A stretch of 32,176 nt of DNA from Nanobdellota archaeon (lineage in GTDB: Archaea > Nanobdellota > Nanobdellia > UBA10117 > ARS21), in contig JAAZYP010000004.1 of assembly GCA_014239585.1 (NCBI GenBank), positions 1 through 32,176 of the forward strand, written 5' to 3'. The translations under genes were made by a program, and so were the position numbers. Each line of letters begins with the position of its first letter. Position 1 is the stretch's first letter. A model generated the notes under the pieces. The model worked only from the letters and a program-made list of their open reading frames with translations, did not search any database and was not told the origin of the DNA. Below, in pieces: positions 1 to 7,324 of this stretch.

Positions 1-28
1 AATAATTCAGAATTTATATAGATTTAGG

Positions 29-349
29 TTAAGTCCGTGCAGTTCTCTTTAATTTCTTCCATTTTTCATTAAATCGTTTGAATGCTTTTCGGAAATACTT
101 CTCATTGTGCACTTCACTTTTTTTAGCAAGTTTATATCGTTTTACTTGATCACGATATTCTTTTTTTGTGGATGCATGTTTTGCCGCAGTTCTGGCACTT
201 TCTATTTCTTTTTCATCACTAAATAATTTTTCAATTGAGTCTATTAAACGGCCCAATGACTTATCCAATTCATGTTCCCGCATAGCAAATTTATGAATTT
301 TATCTCTCATCTTTCGAGTTTTTTCTAAAGTCATTTTTCGCCAAAACAT
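29..349 (-). CDS. hypothetical charged, helical protein
   Basis: Intact ORF 24 nt downstream of dphB on the same strand; Lys/Glu-rich, no recognised domain. Confidence 0.6.
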   Translation of the reverse strand: MFWRKMTLEKTRKMRDKIHKFAMREHELDKSLGRLIDSIEKLFSDEKEIESARTAAKHASTKKEYRDQVKRYKLAKKSEVHNEKYFRKAFKRFNEKWKKLKRTART

Positions 350-372
350 AATTTAATTTGACAAACTTAGAA

Positions 373-1104
373 TTAATACTTTGCGATAATATCGTCTTCA
401 ATAAAATTTAGTTTTCCAGGTAAAATTAAACAAAACGGCGCTTTCCCGAAATTAATTTTTGAGAGTTCAGCCTGATTACCATAGCTAATTAATGCGTCTT
501 TCATTCCTAATCGAGAACATCCAATAAATTTGGTTTTTTCAGAAATGTTTGACTTTCTAGATTTGGAGATTTCTAAAATTCTGGAAATTGCGTCTGAAAT
601 TGAAAGAAAAGATTCGTTTTCCGGATCTAAATCAAGTAAACATAAAGTATGTGCATCAATGGATTGATTCTGTTCCAAATAATCAAAGAATGATTCAGGT
701 TTATAACTTTCTGTCCAAAATGGAATTGATGCCGTCTTTCCGAATTTGTAAAGTTGTAATCCGGTTTCTGCGATGGTAGTCATGATGGATGGCGCATGAA
801 TAATTTCAACTTTAATGTTTTTCTTTTCTGCTTCCTGTAAGATTTCTAAATGAGTTGTTGCAGAAAGCGGATCTCCATAAACTAAAAGAGATGTATTTTC
901 TTTCAGAAATGATTTTTCTTCTTCCACTCCTTTTCGATTTAAGATTTGGACTTTTTTACTAATTAAAGATTCCAGTTCCGCAATTTTAAAATTTGAAAGA
1001 GATGTGTAACTCTCCAAGTAAACTTCGTTTGAATTTTTCAGTGCGTCTAATGCATTTAACGATAAATCTTTTAGTGTATGTCCCAATCCGATTATATACA
1101 TCAT
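373..1104 (-). CDS. dphB: diphthine synthase (diphthamide biosynthesis methyltransferase)
   Basis: N-terminus MMYIIGLGHTLKDLSLNALDAL plus YLESYTS, GDPLSATTH and internal HAPSIMTTIAETGLQLYKFGKTASIPF are characteristic of archaeal DphB. Confidence 0.93.
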   Translation of the reverse strand: MMYIIGLGHTLKDLSLNALDALKNSNEVYLESYTSLSNFKIAELESLISKKVQILNRKGVEEEKSFLKENTSLLVYGDPLSATTHLEILQEAEKKNIKVEIIHAPSIMTTIAETGLQLYKFGKTASIPFWTESYKPESFFDYLEQNQSIDAHTLCLLDLDPENESFLSISDAISRILEISKSRKSNISEKTKFIGCSRLGMKDALISYGNQAELSKINFGKAPFCLILPGKLNFIEDDIIAKY

Positions 1105-1125
1105 TTAAATGCTCCTCCAGAGTTA

Positions 1126-1133
1126 TTTTAAAA
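1126..1133. promoter_or_regulatory. palindromic TATA box TTTTAAAA shared by divergent dphB and trm5
   Basis: Centre 1129.5; starts at 1104 (-) and 1154 (+). Confidence 0.65.
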
Positions 1134-1153
1134 GATTACGAACAGTCAAAATT

Positions 1154-2161
1154 ATGACTTTAGTTTTAAAAGTTAGTAAAAAGAATGGTGAAGATGCAAA
1201 AACTGATTTAATTGCTAAAAATTACTTTAATGGACTTTACAAACCCGATTCAGATAAAAATCATATTTATTTTCCCGTTACTTCTGAATTTAAAACTAAA
1301 TTGGGAACTTTTGAAAATAGAAACTTATCAAAATTCAAATCTAAGCCTGCAAGTTTAAGAGAATTATTTATGAAAGTTTTGCCGATAAAACTCGTTGATG
1401 ATGTTCGTCGGAGTTATGATTTGATTGGAGATATTGCAATTATTGAAATTCCTGATTCATTAAAAAAATATGAAAAGGTTATTGCAAATTCGCTTCTGAA
1501 AACCAATTCTAAAATAAAAGTTGTTGCGAAAAAACCTTCTAAAATTGACGGTAAATACCGAATTCGTAAATTAAAAATTCTGGCTGGTGAAAAACGAACC
1601 ACTACAAAATATAAAGAATCTGATTGTTTGTTTGAATTTGATTTGAATAAAACTTATTTTTCACAAAGATTAAGTAATGAAAGATTGAGACTTGCAAATA
1701 AAGTTAAAGGATCAGAAAAGATTTTAGTTATGTTTTCCGGAATAGCACCATTCGGAATTATTATTGCGAAAAAACATCCATTCGCAAAAGTATTGAATAT
1801 TGAATTGAATCCTAATGCAGTAACTTACGCCAAGAAAAATATTGAATTGAATCACTTAGAATCTCGTGTTTTCTCAATTAAAGGTGATGTTAAAATTGAG
1901 ATTCCGAAATTGAAAGAAAAATTTGATAGAATTATTATGGTTCTACCTCATGATAATGAAAAATTCTTATCTGACGCATTAAAAGTTACTAAAAATGGGA
2001 CTAAAATTCATATGTATACTATTCAGGAAGAATCAAATATCAACAAATTTAAGAAGGAAATTTGTTCGAATCATCCGATTCGAATTGTCAATACCGTTAA
2101 GGCCGGAGATTATGGACCTAAAATGTGGCGATATTGTCTAGATATGAAAGTTATTGAATAG
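1154..2161 (+). CDS. trm5: tRNA (guanine37-N1)-methyltransferase, Trm5/Met10-like
   Basis: Archaeal Trm5-like architecture with a MFSGIAPFGIIIAKKHPFAKVLNIELNPNAVTYAKKNIELN SAM-binding region and a late MVLPHD motif. The ATG at 1154 is preferred over 1109 because it lies 24.5 nt from the TATA centre. Confidence 0.88.
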   Translation: MTLVLKVSKKNGEDAKTDLIAKNYFNGLYKPDSDKNHIYFPVTSEFKTKLGTFENRNLSKFKSKPASLRELFMKVLPIKLVDDVRRSYDLIGDIAIIEIPDSLKKYEKVIANSLLKTNSKIKVVAKKPSKIDGKYRIRKLKILAGEKRTTTKYKESDCLFEFDLNKTYFSQRLSNERLRLANKVKGSEKILVMFSGIAPFGIIIAKKHPFAKVLNIELNPNAVTYAKKNIELNHLESRVFSIKGDVKIEIPKLKEKFDRIIMVLPHDNEKFLSDALKVTKNGTKIHMYTIQEESNINKFKKEICSNHPIRIVNTVKAGDYGPKMWRYCLDMKVIE

Positions 2162-2801
2162 GTGCTATTGGATTTTGAGGTTGAATCGGTGATTGTATTG
2201 GATTTTGAGGTGGAGATTTTCGTTTGTTTATGAAATAAATTATGCCTGCAATCGCGCCGATAATTAAAATTAATCCCAACATATAAAATATAAAATTACT
2301 TGATTCTTCGGATTCAGTTATCGGTTCTGATTCTTCTTCGAGTTCAATTGTTGGTTCGGGTTCAGGTGTTGATTCAGTTGATGAACTACCTCTAATTGCA
2401 CCACTTGTGCTTGATCCGCCGCTTGATCCGCTGCCTCCTGACGATCCGCCTCCCGACGGAGTTTCTTCTTCCTCTTCAACACAATCTGGATTTATGCATA
2501 AATTTGTTGAAATTGCTTCTTCACAATATCCATTTACGGTCAAATCGGTTCCAGTATTTGAAAATGTTTGAGGAATTGTATATGAATCCGACCATGATCC
2601 ACCAACGATTGTTCCTTGTGATGCCCAATACCCGAATATATTTGCTGTTGCTGCAGATCCATCTGGACAATCAGATATTGTAACTTGAACTGTATCTCCC
2701 AATTCATAAATTTCTGAATCCAAGGATATCTCCGCTGCCAAAACTGGTACAAGCAAAACCAAAAATATAATGATAAAATTTGATAAAATTTTAAATATCA
2801 T
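2151..2801 (-). CDS. type I membrane surface protein (signal peptide, Ig-like ectodomain, Gly/Ser stalk, C-terminal TM, NPIQ-repeat tail)
   Basis: Hydrophobic N-terminus, GGGSSGGSGSSGGSS linker, TM FIFYMLGLILIIGAIAGIIYFI, then a basic/proline-rich tail. Confidence 0.75.
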   Translation of the reverse strand: MIFKILSNFIIIFLVLLVPVLAAEISLDSEIYELGDTVQVTISDCPDGSAATANIFGYWASQGTIVGGSWSDSYTIPQTFSNTGTDLTVNGYCEEAISTNLCINPDCVEEEEETPSGGGSSGGSGSSGGSSTSGAIRGSSSTESTPEPEPTIELEEESEPITESEESSNFIFYMLGLILIIGAIAGIIYFINKRKSPPQNPIQSPIQPQNPIAPIQ

Positions 2802-2802
2802 T

Positions 2803-3771
2803 TTATGTAAATGGGTTTAATCCTCCAGTAACAGGATCAATTGGTGGATTAATCGTTCCATCTCCCGGTATTGTCTCTGGATTTGAAGGTAGTGTTCCGA
2901 CGTTTTGAGGTGAATATTTCCAACTTGAAATTGGTTTTCCGCTGAAATCTTCCCATAAGAATATTTCACAATCATATGTTGAATCCCAACCGTTTGGCGA
3001 TGTGGTTTCAATTACTACTTGTTGACTTTGAACTAAATTAATTGGTTCATATGAATACTTTTTGATATCTGATCCGCTAGATATTTGGATAATAATTAAT
3101 GCTTGACCTTCGTATAATCCGTTGTTTAAGGTAACTTTACATTGATCTACGTTAAATTCATAAGGTGCGGACCATCTCAAAACAGGAGTTGTTGGTAACG
3201 AAATATATTCGCAAGTTCCGTCATCTTTGGTTGCTGCAGGATTATAATTCTCTGCATCAAAATCAGTACATCCGCGTATAATCTCTCCGAATGATCCTGC
3301 TGCCTTTTCTTCGCACGGTTCAGATTCTTTCAAGGAAGGACAAGCTTTTCCTCCACCCATTGGATGTTGATTTATATTACGAGTTTTATATTTTACGCCG
3401 ATATCACATTCTGACCATTCACTCCATGCTCCGACTTTACAATCTACGTCTAGATTTGGGCTTCCAGCAATTCCTCCATCCAATACTACAAATCCACCGA
3501 TCTTATTCATATCATCTTTAGATTTTTCATCACCAAAACTTGGATTATCTTTGAAAATTAATCTTAGTTCGGGACATTCATCAAAATCAGAAACTCCGTC
3601 TCTGTCAAAATCTGATTTATCATTAAAATTGTGATTATCTATTGCTGACCAAAATGATTTATCTGTTTTTCCAGTAAATTGTCCGGTTGAACTTAATGTC
3701 AGAAATAGCAATCCAATAACTGCGACTCCGATAATCGTATAAGTGATAATCTTATCTTTATCGAATTGCAT
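2803..3771 (-). CDS. membrane-anchored extracellular protein with TSP type-3-like, TSP type-1-like and GCTD-type modules
   Basis: N-terminal TM (KIITYTIIGVAVIGLLFLTL), DFDRDGVSDFDEC, CKVGAWSEWSECDIGVKYKTRN...GGGKACPSLKESEPC, GCTDFDAENYNPAATKDDGTC. The ORF track start 3813 is not ATG; ATG 3771 lies about 25 nt from a TATA box (centre about 3796). Confidence 0.8.
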   Translation of the reverse strand: MQFDKDKIITYTIIGVAVIGLLFLTLSSTGQFTGKTDKSFWSAIDNHNFNDKSDFDRDGVSDFDECPELRLIFKDNPSFGDEKSKDDMNKIGGFVVLDGGIAGSPNLDVDCKVGAWSEWSECDIGVKYKTRNINQHPMGGGKACPSLKESEPCEEKAAGSFGEIIRGCTDFDAENYNPAATKDDGTCEYISLPTTPVLRWSAPYEFNVDQCKVTLNNGLYEGQALIIIQISSGSDIKKYSYEPINLVQSQQVVIETTSPNGWDSTYDCEIFLWEDFSGKPISSWKYSPQNVGTLPSNPETIPGDGTINPPIDPVTGGLNPFT

Positions 3772-3849
3772 ATATGAAAATGGTAAAAGAAGTATATAAT
3801 ATTTTCTTAGCACTAACTTTATAAACCGAAAACAAGACCAAAAATCATT

Positions 3850-3922
3850 GGGGGCATAGCATAATCTGGCAGTGTATCCGGTTCCAGACCGGGTGGTCGG
3901 GGTTCAAATCCCTGTGTCCCCA
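3850..3922 (+). tRNA. tRNA-Trp (anticodon CCA)
   Basis: Acceptor GGGGGCA/TGTCCCC, anticodon stem TCCGG-TTCCAGA-CCGGG, T-arm CGGGG-TTCAAAT-CCCTG; no intron, no encoded CCA. Confidence 0.93.
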
Positions 3923-3923
3923 T

Positions 3924-3944
3924 AAAACTTTTTCAAAAAGTTTT
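3924..3944. terminator. AT-rich hairpin AAAACTTTTT-C-AAAAAGTTTT directly after tRNA-Trp
   Basis: Perfect 10-bp inverted repeat with T5 on both strands, 2 nt after the tRNA. Confidence 0.5.
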
Positions 3945-3996
3945 GTCAAAATATAATACCAAAAAGGGTTTTATAGGCTAAATTTCTAATATTTTA

Positions 3997-5061
3997 ATGG
4001 TAAAAGTGAATCCCTATGAGGTTTCCGGAGACATTGATTATGGAAAATTAATTAAACAGTTCGGAGTCTCAAAAATTTCACCTGCTCTTTTGAAAAAAAT
4101 TGGAACAGATAATTTACTTGTCAAGCGAGGCGGATTTTATGCTCATCGAGATTTAAACAAAATAATTAATGGAAAATTTGCAATTGTTTCAGGTAGAGGT
4201 CCGAGTTCGAAAATGCATTTAGGACATTTAGCAATGTTCAAAGCAATTCGAGATATTCAAAAAAAACATGGATGTTTTGTATTTATTCCTTTTTCAGATG
4301 ATGAAAAAATGTTGGTTAAAGGTTTAGATTATGATGAAGTCAGAAAAATGGCAATTGATAACGCAAAAGATATTCTTGCACTCGGTTTTGATCCAAAGAA
4401 AACAAAAATTATGTTCGATTTAACTGATATGAATCAAGATATTTACAATTTAGCAATTCGTGCAAGTTCAAAAATTACACTTTCTACTATCAAAGCAATA
4501 ATGGGTTTCAAAGATAGTAAAAATATCGGTAGTTTTTTTTATCCGGCAATTCAAGCCGCCCATATTCTTTATCCGACTTACAAATACAATCTTCCTACTA
4601 TCGTTATGGTTGGAATGGATCAAGATCCATTTGTTAGATTAACTCGAGATATAGCCGGTAAACTCGGTCTTAAAAAACCAGGTGATTTAATTAATATTTA
4701 CTTGCCCGGATTAAGCGGTTCTGGAAAAATGTCTTCTTCAGATGAACGTTCTGCGATTTATACGAATGATTCAAAAAATGACGTTGAAACTAAAATAAAA
4801 CGAGCATTTTCTGGCGGAAGAGAAACTTTAGCGGATCACAAAAAATATGGTGGAAATCCAGATATCGATGCGAGTTATCTTTACTTAAAATATTTTTTTG
4901 AGGATGATGATGAAAAATTGAAACAAATTTATCGCGATTATAAATCTGGAAAACTGTTGACTGGTGAATTGAAAAAATATACGGCAGATAAAGCAAATAA
5001 ATTTTTGGCGAAACATCAATCTGCGCGAAAGAAAATTAAAATTGAGAAATATTTGATATGA
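3997..5061 (+). CDS. trpS: tryptophanyl-tRNA synthetase
   Basis: Archaeal TrpRS N-terminus (VNPYEVSGDIDYGKLIKQFG), class I HLGH and KMSSS motifs, GMDQDPFVRLTRDIA. Confidence 0.95.
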   Translation: MVKVNPYEVSGDIDYGKLIKQFGVSKISPALLKKIGTDNLLVKRGGFYAHRDLNKIINGKFAIVSGRGPSSKMHLGHLAMFKAIRDIQKKHGCFVFIPFSDDEKMLVKGLDYDEVRKMAIDNAKDILALGFDPKKTKIMFDLTDMNQDIYNLAIRASSKITLSTIKAIMGFKDSKNIGSFFYPAIQAAHILYPTYKYNLPTIVMVGMDQDPFVRLTRDIAGKLGLKKPGDLINIYLPGLSGSGKMSSSDERSAIYTNDSKNDVETKIKRAFSGGRETLADHKKYGGNPDIDASYLYLKYFFEDDDEKLKQIYRDYKSGKLLTGELKKYTADKANKFLAKHQSARKKIKIEKYLI

Positions 5062-5363
5062 TAAATAATATTTTATTTGGAATAATTAGTATATTGTGGT
5101 TCATCGATGAAATATTAACCATCATTGATTTGAAAAAATTTGGAATCGATCGTGAAGCAAATCCCTTAGCAAAATATTTTGTCATTCATGGTAAGGGCGC
5201 GTTTACGGCATTTAAAATTCTGAGTTTAGTAATATTTTTTTATATCGTAAAATATTTGGAAATGATGGATTATGCTGCTGCAACAGTTGTATTATTTTTT
5301 GTAGGAATCGTTTATGTAATTGTAGACATAAGAAATTATGAGATTATGAAAGGAAAATTTTAG
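5058..5363 (+). CDS. small multi-TM protein, DUF5658-like
   Basis: Multiple hydrophobic helices and an EANPLAKYFVIHG motif; 4-nt ATGA overlap with trpS. Confidence 0.7.
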   Translation: MINNILFGIISILWFIDEILTIIDLKKFGIDREANPLAKYFVIHGKGAFTAFKILSLVIFFYIVKYLEMMDYAAATVVLFFVGIVYVIVDIRNYEIMKGKF

Positions 5364-6364
5364 ATAAACTCTGCTAATCCTGCTTGTTTGTTTTGTTTTA
5401 ATGCTTTTTGTAGTGATTTAAGATTCTTTTCGACACGTGCTAAACTAAATTTATTTTTATTTACAAGTAAATCAATTACCTTTTTTTCATCGATTTCTTT
5501 TTCTTTTACAGAATAATCATTTACTGAGACTGGTTTTAGAAAAATATCTGAAACTTCTTCATGTCGTGGAACTTGATCGTGATATTCTTCAATTCTTCCT
5601 TCTTTCACAATTTTCATAGATGTCTTTGGGCCAATTCCTTTTATTCCAGAATTAAAATCTGTTCCAATTAATATTGCTGCGTTAATCAAATCTTTTCGTG
5701 AAATTCCGTGATGAATTAATGTTTCATTCAAATCAATAATTTCTGGTTTGATTTGAATCGTACTTCTAGTTCCGGCAACTTTTCTACGTTGAGATATCGT
5801 TAAATTCCGAACTAATTTTGGAGAACCATAAAGGAGTGCATCATAATCTTGAGATGCAACTGCCCAAACACTTCCCTTACTCGCCAAAATTGCGGCCATT
5901 GCTTCACCATCTGCCAATGCTTGAACTACAGGTATTCCTAACGCACGTAAAAGTTCTTTCGCTTCAGAAATCATATCTCCGGTTAATCTTGTTGTTTGTT
6001 GAGCAAATTTTTTGACTGCATCTAAATCTCCTGCTTTTTCGGCTGCTTTTAATTTTTCGGCTGCTTTTTCTTTGATTGCTCTTCTTTTTTCAGTAGTTTT
6101 ATACTTCAATTCAGGAGGTTTTCCGTCAAAAACGAATACTGGTTTAATTCCATATTCCATTAATTTGATTGTTCTCGAAAATAGTCCCATTAAATGTGAC
6201 GTTATTTTTCCCTCAGAATTAGTTAACGGATATCCGTCCGGACCCCGAATTGCAGATAAAAACTGATATAGTACATTATTTCCGTCGAAAGCAAGTTTTT
6301 TGTCTTTCAATTCAGGAAAATCAATTTCTCGTTTTACAACTATATCTTTGAAAGGGATTCCCAT
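5360..6364 (-). CDS. fen: flap endonuclease 1
   Basis: MGIPFKDIV N-terminus, LAFDGNNVLYQFLSAIRGPDG, ASQDYDALLYGSPKLVRNLT, IGTDFNSGIKGIGPKTS; C-terminal PIP-like QAGLAEFI. Confidence 0.96.
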   Translation of the reverse strand: MGIPFKDIVVKREIDFPELKDKKLAFDGNNVLYQFLSAIRGPDGYPLTNSEGKITSHLMGLFSRTIKLMEYGIKPVFVFDGKPPELKYKTTEKRRAIKEKAAEKLKAAEKAGDLDAVKKFAQQTTRLTGDMISEAKELLRALGIPVVQALADGEAMAAILASKGSVWAVASQDYDALLYGSPKLVRNLTISQRRKVAGTRSTIQIKPEIIDLNETLIHHGISRKDLINAAILIGTDFNSGIKGIGPKTSMKIVKEGRIEEYHDQVPRHEEVSDIFLKPVSVNDYSVKEKEIDEKKVIDLLVNKNKFSLARVEKNLKSLQKALKQNKQAGLAEFI

Positions 6365-6400
6365 AATTTGTTAATAAAAATTTGACATAAAAGGATTTGT

Positions 6401-6679
6401 TTATCCAAATGCTCTTCGAACATCAGACGTTTCTACGGTTTGAACTCCATCAACTTCTGCTAATTGTGCTTCTAATGGTTCAGTATCTCCAATTGATTCT
6501 TCCATTAAAAAATTTAATAGAATTGACTTCAAACCAAATGCCAAAGGTTCTTCTTTAACATTTACTAAATCTGAATTTGAATATTTTTTACAAATATCTA
6601 CACATTCTTTGGTAATTTTTTCAAAATTTGCTTCAGGACTTCCCGGAATAACTTTCATAATTACTGCTACTTGTGCCAT
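6401..6679 (-). CDS. ef1b: translation elongation factor 1-beta
   Basis: MAQVAVIMKVIPGSPEANFEKI..., EEPLAFGLKSILLNFLMEES, typical of archaeal aEF-1beta. Confidence 0.92.
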   Translation of the reverse strand: MAQVAVIMKVIPGSPEANFEKITKECVDICKKYSNSDLVNVKEEPLAFGLKSILLNFLMEESIGDTEPLEAQLAEVDGVQTVETSDVRRAFG

Positions 6680-6834
6680 TATAATCCCTTATACCCGCAT
6701 TTACATTCGTACTTAATTGAATTTGTTCTTGCGAATCCCGATCGAGTTAATACAGTTCCACATTTTGGGCACGGAAATGAAACCGTTCCATTTTGATTCA
6801 CTACATTTGCTCCTGTTGAAATACAAACTTTCAT
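6679..6834 (-). CDS. small zinc-ribbon protein (HVO_2753-like), 51 aa; missed by ORF track
   Basis: Manual translation MKVCISTGANVVNQNGTVSFPCPKCGTVLTRSGFARTNSIKYECKCGYKGL*; Cys-rich CPKCG and CKCG knuckles; TAATG 1-nt overlap with EF-1beta; ATG 25.5 nt from TATA centre. Confidence 0.9.
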   Translation of the reverse strand: MKVCISTGANVVNQNGTVSFPCPKCGTVLTRSGFARTNSIKYECKCGYKGL

Positions 6835-6855
6835 GAATTGTGCTACTAAAAATCA

Positions 6856-6863
6856 TTTATAAA
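6856..6863. promoter_or_regulatory. palindromic TATA box TTTATAAA shared by divergent zinc-ribbon and COG2426 genes
   Basis: Centre 6859.5; starts at 6834 (-) and 6884 (+); A-rich BRE-like flanks on each strand (AAAAATCA / CAAAAAC). Confidence 0.7.
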
Positions 6864-6883
6864 GTTTTTGAACTAAATTTAAT

Positions 6884-7324
6884 ATGCTAGAATATGTATC
6901 TACATTCATCGCTGGTGGAACTCCGTTGATTGAAGGGCGACTTGCAATTTTAGGTGCAGCTGCATCCGGATTGAATTTGTGGTATGCATTTCCACTAGCA
7001 TTACTTGGAAATTTGATTATTATTCCAATAACTTTTAAATTATTGAAACTGGCACGGTTTTCAGATACAATTCACAAATTTTTTGGTAAAAGGATTCAGA
7101 AAAAAATTAATGATTATCGACGGGAATTTGAGGAATGGGAAGAATTGGCACTTCTAATTTTTACTGCAATTCCATTACCTTTTAGTGGCGCATATTCTGC
7201 AATTTTAGCTTCTCGAATTTTGAATCTGAAACGAAGAAAGTCTGCATTTGTAATTGGACTCGGAGTAATAATTGCTAATGTTTTGGGTCTACTTTTAAGT
7301 TTGGGATTGATTAAATTATTATGA
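6884..7324 (+). CDS. small multidrug-export family membrane protein (COG2426-like)
   Basis: Several TM segments; PLIEGRLAILGAAASGLNLWYAF and FTAIPLPFSGAYSAILASRIL are typical of the family. Confidence 0.8.
   Translation: MLEYVSTFIAGGTPLIEGRLAILGAAASGLNLWYAFPLALLGNLIIIPITFKLLKLARFSDTIHKFFGKRIQKKINDYRREFEEWEELALLIFTAIPLPFSGAYSAILASRILNLKRRKSAFVIGLGVIIANVLGLLLSLGLIKLL

Noticed and set aside
1109-1153. Upstream start of trm5 at 1109
   Set aside because: Would place the TATA box inside the coding sequence; ATG 1154 fits the spacing and the family N-terminus.
2396-2683. 95-aa plus-strand ORF and the 70-aa minus ORF 2540-2752
   Set aside because: Out-of-frame shadows of the surface protein 2151-2801; low-complexity Leu/His/Arg-rich translations.
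5818-6266. 65-aa and 84-aa plus-strand ORFs
   Set aside because: Antisense to fen, which is unambiguous.
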